Source: Aquimarina algicola (GTDB taxonomy: Bacteria; Bacteroidota; Bacteroidia; Flavobacteriales; Flavobacteriaceae). Taken from it: DNA of 64,000 bases. Both the position numbers and the translations under genes were made by a program. Under the pieces are notes generated by a model that was not told where the DNA came from, ran no database searches, and saw nothing but the letters and a program-made list of their open reading frames with translations. This document shows, piece after piece, positions 9,454 through 16,980 of this stretch; position 1 is the first letter of the stretch, and each line of letters opens with the position of its first letter. The stretch lies in assembly GCF_006443095.1 (NCBI RefSeq), contig NZ_VFWZ01000007.1:62001-126000 (forward strand). Direction: 5' to 3'.

Positions 9454-9903
9454 CTATTTTCTACCTAGTAAAGCGCTAAGACCAGTATTGACAGTTTGCT
9501 CTTCTATTTTAAAATTATCCTTTACAATATTTCTTACCTCATCGTATATAGGATCATTACTCCCATAAATAAGCCTTATAATAAAGGCTCCTAAAAGACC
9601 ACCTTCTTTGTGTAAAAAAGCTAACCACCCTGCTAATTCTGCCGAACTAAAGCGAAAGTGAGTACATTTTCCACTTTCACTAGTAGGATCTTTTACAACA
9701 TCAACAACTACAACAAATCTATGATATGCATTTTTGATAACCGTAATAGTATCTTCTGTACGACTATTCAGTATTTTCCCGGCTACACTACTAGCTTTTC
9801 TAGAAGATTTATAAGTGTATTTGTCTCCTAATTTTTCTTTTATTATTTGTTCTACATCTTCTATAGATGGGTTTTCTATTGCTTTATATATTGTTACTTT
9901 CAT
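9454..9903 (-). CDS. Conserved-looking soluble protein, unknown function
   Basis: A 149-residue protein without signal peptide or clear membrane span. It starts MKVTIYKAIENPSIEDVEQIIKEKL, has a beta-rich core (DTITVIKNAYHRFVVVVDVV) and a hydrophobic helix-rich end (LAGWLAFLHKEGGLLGAFIIRLIYG). No family is recognised. It is third in a minus-strand run with two lipoprotein genes (44-bp gap), so it may work with them at the inner face of the membrane. That link rests on gene order only. Confidence 0.7.
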   Translation of the reverse strand: MKVTIYKAIENPSIEDVEQIIKEKLGDKYTYKSSRKASSVAGKILNSRTEDTITVIKNAYHRFVVVVDVVKDPTSESGKCTHFRFSSAELAGWLAFLHKEGGLLGAFIIRLIYGSNDPIYDEVRNIVKDNFKIEEQTVNTGLSALLGRK

Positions 9904-9947
9904 ATTAAATATCTTGTTTATTTTTTATTCTTATGCTGTAGTTTATG

Positions 9948-10568
9948 TTAATCATCGAATACATCTAGTCCGTATGTAGATTCTAATTGACCATCTTTGT
10001 TTGTTTCAAATTGAAATTGATAGAGGTAATCGTTTATTTTTCTTCCGTAGAATGTACGCTTCGCCGTTTTTTTATCAGTATTAAGCGTGAAGACATGTTT
10101 TATTTTACCTGAGGTTTGATCTACCATCATATCATAACTGTTCACGCGATAGTTTGAAAACTCATCTGTTTCATTTTCAATTAACGCAATAGCATCTTTA
10201 AAATACGTGTGGCACTCATCGATATTGAACGCGCTTAGTGCATTAGTTTTTGGAACGTTCTTAAGTTCTTGTGTAGCTTCAGGTTTATGTAATTGACTTG
10301 TTGCATAGCTGTAGAACCAAAGTGTATTTTTATTGTTTTCAGGAAAATATATATTGATTTGCTCTATCGCATCGACATTGGTGTTTTGTGCTAAAAAGCC
10401 TATCCCGTTTACTTGTTTGTCTTTGTCAAAGGTGTCATTCAACTTAGTTTTCAAGGCATTAATGCCTTCCATATTAGTAAATGTTGGTGTATCACTGCTA
10501 CCAGAACAACTCACAAGAAGCACAAGTACAAACAGGTTACAAATCGTATAGTAGAATTTAGTTTTCAT
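9948..10568 (-). CDS. Lipoprotein of unknown function
   Basis: A 206-residue protein with a classic lipoprotein signal (LFVLVLLVSC, lipid Cys21, followed by SGSSD). The mature part mixes alpha and beta segments and ends in acidic DVFDD. Its start codon abuts the stop of the upstream lipoprotein gene (TAAATG), so the two are very likely translationally coupled. Both are similar in length and layout (an N-terminal helix with a TKLNDTFDKD or EAIMAENFNNDS-type segment, then beta strands), suggesting distant paralogues. The function is unknown. Confidence 0.75.
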   Translation of the reverse strand: MKTKFYYTICNLFVLVLLVSCSGSSDTPTFTNMEGINALKTKLNDTFDKDKQVNGIGFLAQNTNVDAIEQINIYFPENNKNTLWFYSYATSQLHKPEATQELKNVPKTNALSAFNIDECHTYFKDAIALIENETDEFSNYRVNSYDMMVDQTSGKIKHVFTLNTDKKTAKRTFYGRKINDYLYQFQFETNKDGQLESTYGLDVFDD

Positions 10569-11147
10569 TTAGTTTCTAAGTTTTAGTGATTTATCTGGGT
10601 TCATCGTAAATTTGTACTGACCATAATTGGTTGTTCTCATTCGTCCGCTGGTTGTACTATTTATATAATAATTCAAGTCAAAATCAGTATATATATTTCC
10701 TTTTTTATCTGCTCTGAACGCTAAATAATCTAGGTAGTAGTCTGTACCCTCTTCAAGAAGTTCTTGTTCTTCTAATATTTTTAAAGCCTCTTGATATTTA
10801 TCCGCGATCACTGATATAGGAGCGTCTTTTATTTTGAAACTTTTTTTGTTTTTGTATATAATCTTGTTTCTTTTGGACGGATCACTAAGTGTTTTGTTAG
10901 ATATGTTAAAGGTTTCATTAAAATAGCTCCCATTTAGTTGGTAATCATAACGAATATCTTCTAAATCACCTGTTAGCGTTTCTGCAGAAAAAGTTAAGCT
11001 GTAAACATCAGAATCATTATTAAAGTTTTCAGCCATAATTGCTTCTAATTTTTCTACGCTCTCTCCGTTTTTAAAATTTATTGAATCGATAGAATTACAT
11101 GAAGCACATAGGAGTAAAATGAGTAAAAAAGTTAAAATATTTTTCAT
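10569..11147 (-). CDS. Lipoprotein of unknown function, probable distant paralogue of its neighbour
   Basis: A 192-residue protein with signal MKNILTFLLILLLCASC (lipid Cys17). After an N-terminal helix with EKLEAIMAENFNNDSDVYSLTF, it has a beta-rich part with a YDYQLNGSYFNE strand and a C-terminal strand pair (QYKFTMNPDKSLKLRN). It leads a three-gene operon with 9948-10568 and 9454-9903. No known family is recognised. The zero-distance junction to the next gene suggests a two-lipoprotein unit. Confidence 0.75.
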   Translation of the reverse strand: MKNILTFLLILLLCASCNSIDSINFKNGESVEKLEAIMAENFNNDSDVYSLTFSAETLTGDLEDIRYDYQLNGSYFNETFNISNKTLSDPSKRNKIIYKNKKSFKIKDAPISVIADKYQEALKILEEQELLEEGTDYYLDYLAFRADKKGNIYTDFDLNYYINSTTSGRMRTTNYGQYKFTMNPDKSLKLRN

Positions 11148-11213
11148 TTTTTTTAATTAATAGTTTTTATAATACAATTTTAGATACTTAGAAAAGTTTT
11201 GTTGGTGATTCAT

Positions 11214-11330
11214 TTATACAAGGGTTCTATTCAACATATCAATAAAAGGATATGAAGTGTTTTCATTCTTTCTGATTTTGAATTTTGTTCCTTTAGTGAA
11301 ACTGTTTTCAAGAAATTGTATAAATTCCAT
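11214..11330 (-). CDS. Possible small protein (38 residues), doubtful
   Basis: An ATG-to-TAA frame of 38 codons beginning MEFIQFLENSFTKG and ending MLNRTLV. Its composition (mixed charge, no low complexity) is protein-like, but there is no recognised family, no clear promoter and no neighbour link. It could equally be chance or a remnant. Confidence 0.2.
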   Translation of the reverse strand: MEFIQFLENSFTKGTKFKIRKNENTSYPFIDMLNRTLV

Positions 11331-11651
11331 ATTTTTATATATTCTTTAGTTTTGAGATGTAAAGATATATGGCTACGTAAGGATGTGAGATAGAGAACCT
11401 ATTTCTGCAACTCAAGAATAAATAAGCGTATGGTTTTAAAAAATATACGTTAGAATAGTATTTTACATTTAAAATTATTCTAATAGAGTATTCATTTATA
11501 TAAATTTTAAGCAAAAAAACTATTTTCAGGTTTCAAAGTCTTACGATCAAAGAAGGAACCCAACTCTATTTATTTTGTACAACTACTAGTCTTTGTCTAT
11601 ACTTAGGAGTAACATGTGAAGTTAGCGAATCTGATTGTGAGTAACATATAT

Positions 11652-11683
11652 AAAAAAAGGATCTAAGTTTTTAGACCCTTTTC
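11652..11683. terminator. Hairpin terminator downstream of the DUF2721 gene
   Basis: AAAAGGATCTAA pairs with TTAGACCCTTTT (11 of 12 positions) around a short loop. It is flanked by an A-run on the left, which is a T-run on the minus strand, about 95 bp past the stop at 11777. Confidence 0.6.
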
Positions 11684-11776
11684 ATATTTTGATGCTTTAA
11701 CAGAACCGTTATTTATTATAAAGGATTAAGGAATTATTTCTTTTTAAAAATCTATTACTTAATTATGGTAATACTT

Positions 11777-12172
11777 TTACTTTTTATCGAATTTAATTAA
11801 AAATTGGTCTTGCCTTATGCTTACTGCACTATATGAATACTGTATAAGTGATAAAAGACCAATCAAAAGTATTATTATACCCAATATAATGATCACATAA
11901 ATAGCTATATCCCATACTATATCTAACTTGGTATTAATCCCTCTAAGTAATGCTGCCACAACCAGGCAAGAAATCGCTATATAGAACAATACCATTGTAC
12001 GATTTAGTAATTTAAGCTGGGTTAGCTTTTTATGTATAATTTCTTCTAATTTATTTTCACTATTAATCAAAGTATCAATCTCATTACTTATAGATACCAT
12101 AAGGTTTGAAGTAGATAAAATCAACAATCCTATTCCCGGAATTATTGTGATAGGTAAATACCAATTTTCCAT
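11777..12172 (-). CDS. DUF2721-like membrane protein
   Basis: A 131-residue protein with three hydrophobic segments: about 5-27 (a poor signal-anchor with GIGLLILSTSNLMV), 58-78 (MVLFYIAISCLVVAALL) and 88-112 (IAIYVIIILGIIILLIGLLSLI). A charged cytoplasmic helix lies between the first two (NEIDTLINSENKLEEIIHKKLTQLKLLNRT). The layout and the LLNRT-type motif fit DUF2721, a family of unknown function. It is last of three minus-strand genes separated by about 46 bp each, possibly one operon with the flavodoxin-like gene. Confidence 0.75.
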   Translation of the reverse strand: MENWYLPITIIPGIGLLILSTSNLMVSISNEIDTLINSENKLEEIIHKKLTQLKLLNRTMVLFYIAISCLVVAALLRGINTKLDIVWDIAIYVIIILGIIILLIGLLSLIQYSYSAVSIRQDQFLIKFDKK

Positions 12173-12217
12173 AAACTCTTTTTTTAATTAATAATGACTT
12201 ATACAATAAGAGGTCTT

Positions 12218-12991
12218 CTAATCAATACGAGTAAATTGTTTTATAGCTTCTCGAAAGAACTCTATAACATCAGATTTTGAAACACCTTTCTCCGTTGACA
12301 ATATTGCTCCTTTAAAATTATCATCTATCCAAACTCCTTGGTCTAAATTTTGAAAATTAGTAGTGCTTATTGCTTTGTCTTTTGCATAGCCACTTATATA
12401 AAAATAGTGTTTATTGCAAAGACGATCCGGTATCGCTAACCCTAGTCCAATATGGATTGATTCTTGTGAAGAGGTATCATTATTATTGACTCTAAAAGCA
12501 GTATAGATACCTGTGTCAAAATGATGTGGCCAAACACGTATTTCTGTTTCGAGATGATAATCCTTGATAATTTGCTCTAATGTTTGTTGTATAAGTATTC
12601 TTAAACTACTTAAATATTTTAATTCATCAATGTCTTTTAGTTTGAATGTATAATCATCATCAATAGAATATGGTAAGTCATAATGTAGATCATATTTATA
12701 ACTCTTACCTATACACTTAAGTGATGTTTCTTTTAACCATTGCAATACTTCTTGATGTGTTTTTCCATCTAGTTTAAACATTTTTTTCTTTGAAAAAGAA
12801 TGCCATTCTAAAGAAAACTGCTCGTAATTAAAAGCTAAAACATCTCTTTCAGAAGATAATTGACGTGTTTCCAGACTTTTTGCATCTACATTAAAGCCTA
12901 AATTAGTATGGCTATCATCATTTTTTGGTATAACAAAACTAATTCCCGCAGCTGCTAAATATTGTGCTGCTAGATGTATCTGTTCTTTCAT
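12218..12991 (-). CDS. Soluble protein of unknown function with WPHHFD motif
   Basis: A 257-residue cytoplasmic protein. No family is recognised with confidence. Distinct landmarks are LGFN near residue 32, a central HYDLPYSIDDDYTFKL stretch, RVWPHHFDTGIYTAF around residue 155-170, and IGLGLAIPDRL. The clustered His, Asp and Trp near WPHHFD look like a ligand or metal site, but this is inference. It sits between a DUF2721 membrane protein and a flavodoxin-like reductase, 47 bp after the latter, so co-transcription is likely. Confidence 0.7.
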   Translation of the reverse strand: MKEQIHLAAQYLAAAGISFVIPKNDDSHTNLGFNVDAKSLETRQLSSERDVLAFNYEQFSLEWHSFSKKKMFKLDGKTHQEVLQWLKETSLKCIGKSYKYDLHYDLPYSIDDDYTFKLKDIDELKYLSSLRILIQQTLEQIIKDYHLETEIRVWPHHFDTGIYTAFRVNNNDTSSQESIHIGLGLAIPDRLCNKHYFYISGYAKDKAISTTNFQNLDQGVWIDDNFKGAILSTEKGVSKSDVIEFFREAIKQFTRID

Positions 12992-13038
12992 GATTTATAT
13001 TGTTATTCTTATGATCTTTAAGTGAATCTTCCTTTTGA

Positions 13039-13797
13039 TTAACGTTTATGTTCGGGGCTTGCAAATCCTGCCTTACACCCTGCTTCCCACTCATCCGGTT
13101 GATTACCATGAGCAGGGACCCCTCCATTATCTTTAAGCATTCTTGCAAGATGCAAACAATTCCAAGTTAAGAATGTCGTATTTCGATTCGTAAAATCATT
13201 TTCCGGTCCTCTGGAACCTTCATCCATATAAGATGGTCCGGGACCTGCCTCCCCCATCCATCCAGCATCTGCCTGTGGGGGTACAGTGTATCCAATATGG
13301 GATAATGAAAATAAGATATTCATTGCACAGTGTTTTACACCATCTTCATTTCCTGTAATGAGTGTTGCTCCTACTTTTCCATAATCTCGATATTGGCCTT
13401 TTTCATTAAAGGAATGCGTATATCCATACATACGTTCTAATACGCGATTACAAACTGATGTTTTTTCTCCTAACCAAACTGAAGTACAAAGGATTAAAAT
13501 ATCACATTTGTCTATTTCTTTCTGAATTTGCGGCCAATCATCACGGTCCCATTCTGGAGTTTCTGACATATCTTTTCCTAATCCGGCAGCAAGTACATAA
13601 TCTACAGGTCTAATTATTTTTGTAGTCGCTCCATTTGCTTCAAATATTTGTTGTGATACCTTTATTAGTCCTTCTGTATGAGACATTACAGGAGTTCTAC
13701 TCAACGTACAGTTTAAAAAAAGTACTTTTAGATCATTATATGTTGCGGGCGCTGTACTACAATGATCCTTAATTTTTTGTTGAAGTTGTTCTGACAT
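13039..13797 (-). CDS. Flavodoxin-family FMN-dependent NADPH reductase-like protein
   Basis: A 252-residue flavodoxin-fold protein. The first strand and phosphate loop read VLFLNCTLSRTPVMSHTEGLI. A second strand, CDILILCTSVWLGEKTSVCNRVLERMYG, resembles the FMN-binding segment of WrbA/NADPH-dependent FMN reductases (usually P-x-y-w in place of SVWLG). A third strand is KVGATLITGNEDGVKHCAMNIL. The C-terminal WMGEAGPGPSY and WNCLHLARMLKDNGG segments are typical of this flavodoxin subgroup. Likely a cytosolic flavin reductase; the substrate is unknown. It heads the minus-strand run down to 11777. Confidence 0.85.
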   Translation of the reverse strand: MSEQLQQKIKDHCSTAPATYNDLKVLFLNCTLSRTPVMSHTEGLIKVSQQIFEANGATTKIIRPVDYVLAAGLGKDMSETPEWDRDDWPQIQKEIDKCDILILCTSVWLGEKTSVCNRVLERMYGYTHSFNEKGQYRDYGKVGATLITGNEDGVKHCAMNILFSLSHIGYTVPPQADAGWMGEAGPGPSYMDEGSRGPENDFTNRNTTFLTWNCLHLARMLKDNGGVPAHGNQPDEWEAGCKAGFASPEHKR

Positions 13798-14200
13798 GAT
13801 CTTGATTTTAATGATTCGTATTTATGTTTAGTTTATTTTTAAAAAGATCAAAACCTTTACCGTCATTATTTTTTTGGTGATTTTGAATAATTCTGTTTTA
13901 AAGGTTTACTTCACACAACATTTAAGATAAAGACTAAAAAATTATTTTTTGAGATATTTATTAGTCTAGCCTTTAGTATAATAAGGTTATTTCAAAAAAA
14001 TAAGTCAAATATCTATCTCTGCAATTTTGGAGGCATAATACGTTAATTAATAAAAACCTAGAGTAGCGATAAAGAAATTACTATCTAATGATTTTTTATT
14101 AAGCAACCTTATTCGATTAGACAGTATCGAAAATCAAAACTTACATCTTAACTCAAAAATTACTTTAGCTATGTTAGAAAAGCTATTCTTATTTTTTACT
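13798..14200. other. Intergenic region, no gene seen
   Basis: AT-rich spacer. A weak inverted repeat AGACTAA/TTAGTCT with a roughly 25-nt loop lies near 13930-13970; it has no clear terminator tail. Nothing else is supported. Confidence 0.45.
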
Positions 14201-14434
14201 TTATGACTTCTTTTCTTTAAGTATTTTATAGATAAAGTAAATATTTGTCAACACAATAAAATAATTTAATAATACTATTGGTATAGAGTTAATTAATATT
14301 CCATAGGTGCCCAAAAGAAATGCTCCGATCAGATTTACAATTCTAAGCTTAAGTATTGAACTCATCGTAATACTCATTGCTATAAAAAAAGAAGCAATAT
14401 ACCCTAGTGTTTCTATCCAATTTATTTGATCCAT
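14201..14434 (-). CDS. Small YgjV-like membrane protein
   Basis: A 77-residue protein, almost entirely hydrophobic, with two to three spans (LGYIASFFIAMSITMSSI, LRIVNLIGAFLLGTYGIL, IPIVLLNYFIVLTNIYFIYKIL) and a basic tail LKEKKS. The pattern of a short span, R/K-containing turn, AFLLGTYG and NxxIxxxN resembles YgjV-type inner-membrane proteins of unknown function. It is a single gene, convergent with nothing close. Confidence 0.65.
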   Translation of the reverse strand: MDQINWIETLGYIASFFIAMSITMSSILKLRIVNLIGAFLLGTYGILINSIPIVLLNYFIVLTNIYFIYKILKEKKS

Positions 14435-14645
14435 ATTTTATATGTTTATTGTCGGTTTTTTATAAATAATTAAAAGTTTATTTAATCAGGTCAAAGGTAT
14501 TATACTATTTACTCAACATATTCTTTTCTAATTATTTTTTCTTATAAATAAATAAACTATTACTATTTTTTGGTAATAGTTTTCGGTTTGAGATCTAATT
14601 AATTTTAATTTACGATAATTAAATTGGGTAACAATTAATATTTTT

Positions 14646-14663
14646 TTACCGAACGTTTGGTAA
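14646..14663. promoter_or_regulatory. Palindromic operator of the TetR regulator (site 1)
   Basis: TTACCGAACGTTTGGTAA is an 18-bp near-perfect palindrome (one mismatched pair). It covers the probable -33 box TTTG (14656-14659) of the tetR promoter, implying autorepression. Almost the same palindrome recurs at 15275-15292 before the next gene. Confidence 0.75.
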
Positions 14664-14687
14664 TTACAATAATTCATTTTAAATTTG
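14656..14687 (+). promoter_or_regulatory. Promoter of the TetR gene
   Basis: TTTG at 14656-14659, a 20-bp spacer and TAAATTTG at 14680-14687 match the Bacteroidota consensus. The -7 box ends only four bases before the ATG at 14692, so the mRNA should be leaderless or have a one- or two-base leader. Confidence 0.7.
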
Positions 14688-14691
14688 CCCT

Positions 14692-15255
14692 ATGAGACCA
14701 CAAAAGGTATTAGATATAGAAATTTTGGCTGGTTTAACTAAGGTTTTTAGAACCAAAGGTTATGAAGGTGCCAGTTTAGCAGAACTTGCTGAGGTTACCG
14801 GGTTAAAAAAAGCTAGTCTATATCATCGGTTTCCTGGTGGAAAACAAGAAATGGCTGCTGCTGTTCTTGCTCATATTGATGAATGGGTCAAATCTAATAT
14901 CTTTCAAGCATTAAATAACAAAGAAAAAACTCCAAAAGATAGATTGATTGATGGGATAGCTCAAATAAGAACTCTTTACAATGGCGGACGCGAAGTTTGT
15001 ATTTTTAGAGCTTTATCAATGCAGTCCGGACTTGAGTTATTTGAACAACAAATATCAAATGCGATGAAAGAATGGATTGATGCTTTTACTTCAATAGGTA
15101 TAACATTGGGGTTAACACCAGACGAGTCTCATAAAAATGCATTACAGACCTTAATAGAAATACAAGGAAGCTTAATTGTATGCAAGGGAATGAATAACAT
15201 CGATATATTTGAGAACACATTATTAGACATTGAAAACAGGTATTTGAAATCATAA
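14692..15255 (+). CDS. TetR/AcrR-family transcriptional repressor
   Basis: A 187-residue regulator. The N-terminal HTH is plain: MRPQKVLDIEILAGLTKVFRTKGYEGASLAELAEVTGLKKASLYHRFPGGKQEM, with the TetR hallmark GLKKASLYHRFPGGK as recognition helix (residues about 37-55). The C-terminal ligand domain is not assignable to a compound. Matching palindromes lie in its own promoter and in front of the DUF1348 gene, so it likely represses itself and the downstream module, released by a small-molecule ligand. The start is fixed by the -7 box just upstream. Confidence 0.93.
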   Translation: MRPQKVLDIEILAGLTKVFRTKGYEGASLAELAEVTGLKKASLYHRFPGGKQEMAAAVLAHIDEWVKSNIFQALNNKEKTPKDRLIDGIAQIRTLYNGGREVCIFRALSMQSGLELFEQQISNAMKEWIDAFTSIGITLGLTPDESHKNALQTLIEIQGSLIVCKGMNNIDIFENTLLDIENRYLKS

Positions 15256-15274
15256 AAAAATTTATATTAATATT

Positions 15275-15292
15275 TTACCGAATGTTCGGTAA
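15275..15292. promoter_or_regulatory. Palindromic operator of the TetR regulator (site 2)
   Basis: TTACCGAATGTTCGGTAA is an 18-bp palindrome imperfect only at the central pair, 20 bp before the DUF1348 start codon. It shares 16 of 18 positions with site 1; the common core is ACCGAA-N2-TT-GGT. Confidence 0.75.
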
Positions 15293-15312
15293 TAAACTAA
15301 AATTATTTAATC

Positions 15313-15723
15313 ATGGAAAAAAAACATCCTCTCCCTCCTTTTAACAAAGAAACCGCTATACAAAAAGTTCAAATGGCTGAAGATGCTTGGAATAGTAAAG
15401 ATCCTGTAACAGTATCAAAAGCATATACTATTGATACAGAATGGCGTAATAGAGATTTATTTATTAATGGAAGACAAGAAGTACAAGAATTTCTTGCTAA
15501 CAAATGGAAAATTGAATTAGCATATAAACTGAAAAAAGAATTATGGGCTTTTCAAGATAACCGAATAGCTGTGAGATTTGAATATGAATACCATAATAAA
15601 GAGGGTCAATGGTTTCGCGCTTATGGAAACGAAAACTGGGAATTTGATAACAATGGGCTTATGAAAAAAAGATATGCCAGCATCAATGATATAAAGATCA
15701 ATGAATCAGATAGAAAGTTATAG
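15313..15723 (+). CDS. DUF1348 nuclear-transport-factor-2-like protein
   Basis: A 136-residue SnoaL/NTF2-fold protein. The opening PPFNKETAIQKVQMAEDAWNSKDP and the following AYTIDTEWRNRDLFINGRQEVQEFLANKW and RFEYEYHNKEGQWFRAYGNENWEFD are characteristic of DUF1348, which is about 140-155 residues long. The fold is an alpha+beta cone with a small-molecule pocket; members are thought to be enzymes or binding proteins, but no reaction is established. It lies directly behind a TetR operator and is thus the most likely direct target of the repressor. Confidence 0.9.
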   Translation: MEKKHPLPPFNKETAIQKVQMAEDAWNSKDPVTVSKAYTIDTEWRNRDLFINGRQEVQEFLANKWKIELAYKLKKELWAFQDNRIAVRFEYEYHNKEGQWFRAYGNENWEFDNNGLMKKRYASINDIKINESDRKL

Positions 15724-15844
15724 GTAATTACTACGGGACAGGTCTATAGAATATCAATAAACAAAGTATATGTAAAACTTTGAGGCAAGTCCCATAAAAC
15801 CAAAATATTGATCACTGAGTAACAATATTTTTAAAACACGAAAA

Positions 15845-16834
15845 ATGAAAAAATTAATCCTTAATAGCATGTTATTACTAGTACTATTAATAACTGCTTG
15901 TGAAACTCCAAAAAATAATAGTACATCAAATCAAAATAACAAAAAAATAAATCCACAAATGAAAACTATAACAAACACTAAGTTCAAAAAAATTGACATC
16001 AACGGGGTCAATATTGCTTACAGAGAATCAGGAAATACAAAAAACCCAACCATAGTTTTATTACATGGTTTCCCTTCTTCATCTCATCAATACCGAAAAG
16101 TTTTAACTCAACTATCTGATGAATTTCATTTAATCGCACCGGATTATCCTGGATTTGGAAACAGTGATTTCCCACCTGCATCAGCTTATGAATATACATT
16201 TGATAATCTAGCAGTTACTATAAATCAGTTTCTAGAAAAACTAGAAATAAACTCTTATGCCTTGATGATCCAGGATTATGGTGCTCCTATCGGATTAAGA
16301 ATTGCAAGTACACATCCTGATAGAGTCACTGCCATTATTAATCAAAATGGAAACGCATATGAAGAAGGTCTTGGAGAAGCATGGGAAGGTATAAGAAAAT
16401 TATGGGCTGATAGAAATCCTGAAACTGAGGCTGCATGTTTACCAGCTTTCTCATTAGAAGGACTAGAATGGCAATATACTCATGGTACTCGTAATAAAGA
16501 AAGTGTAAATCCAGATAATTGGAACCTTGATTATCTAAGGCTCTCAAGACCCGGCGCACATAAGGTAAACATAGATTTATTTTATGATTATCAAAACAAC
16601 TTAAAACTATACCCAAAATGGCAACAATATTTAAGAGACAATCAACCTCCTCTATTAATCGTTTGGGGTAAAAATGATGAATTCTTTCCCGAAAGTGGAG
16701 CTGAAGCCTTTAAAAAAGATGTCAAAAATATCGACTATAACATTTATGATACAGGTCATTTTGCACTAGAAGAAGATGGAAATGAAATCATAAAAAAGAT
16801 CAGAGATTTTATGAATAATACAATATCAAAATAA
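15845..16834 (+). CDS. Alpha/beta-hydrolase lipoprotein with Asp nucleophile (epoxide hydrolase / haloalkane dehalogenase type)
   Basis: A 329-residue exported hydrolase. Residues 1-19 are a lipoprotein signal (LLLVLLITAC, lipid Cys19). The oxyanion motif HGFPSS is at 74-79. The nucleophile elbow reads QDYGAP with Asp144 where lipases have Ser. The acid is Asp278 in VWGKNDEFFP and the base His305 in DTGHFALEE. An Asp nucleophile is the hallmark of haloalkane dehalogenases and epoxide hydrolases, though some family members act otherwise. It follows the DUF1348 gene by 121 bp and may share the TetR control. Envelope anchoring suggests hydrolysis of an exogenous compound. Confidence 0.85.
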   Translation: MKKLILNSMLLLVLLITACETPKNNSTSNQNNKKINPQMKTITNTKFKKIDINGVNIAYRESGNTKNPTIVLLHGFPSSSHQYRKVLTQLSDEFHLIAPDYPGFGNSDFPPASAYEYTFDNLAVTINQFLEKLEINSYALMIQDYGAPIGLRIASTHPDRVTAIINQNGNAYEEGLGEAWEGIRKLWADRNPETEAACLPAFSLEGLEWQYTHGTRNKESVNPDNWNLDYLRLSRPGAHKVNIDLFYDYQNNLKLYPKWQQYLRDNQPPLLIVWGKNDEFFPESGAEAFKKDVKNIDYNIYDTGHFALEEDGNEIIKKIRDFMNNTISK

Positions 16835-16891
16835 GTATTTTCATTTGTAAATAATGAAAAACTATTGAAACAAAAATTTTCTTAATACATT

Positions 16892-16954
16892 ACTAGATCT
16901 ACTTTGAATCCTGTAGGTTTCAAAATCTCAAAAACAATTCAAAGTAAATCTAGT
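16892..16954. repeat. Long inverted repeat between convergent genes
   Basis: An 18-bp arm (16892-16909) pairs with 16937-16954 at 17 of 18 positions around a 27-nt loop. No T-run follows, so it is not a standard terminator. It may be a remnant of a small mobile element or a structured 3' end shared by the hydrolase gene and the cytochrome gene. Confidence 0.6.
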
Positions 16955-16980
16955 TAGTGTATAATTAATGTATACTCCCA

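Larger units (their letters stand above)
11148..11776. other. Intergenic region; one doubtful small frame and a terminator
   Basis: This 0.6-kb stretch contains a possible 38-codon frame (11214-11330, minus) and a hairpin at 11652-11683. The rest is AT-rich spacer without structure that I can name. Confidence 0.5.

Noticed and set aside
12939..13148. A 69-codon minus-strand frame across a gene junction
   Set aside because: It overlaps the ends of the unknown WPHHFD gene and the flavodoxin-like gene in another frame; both of those are better supported.
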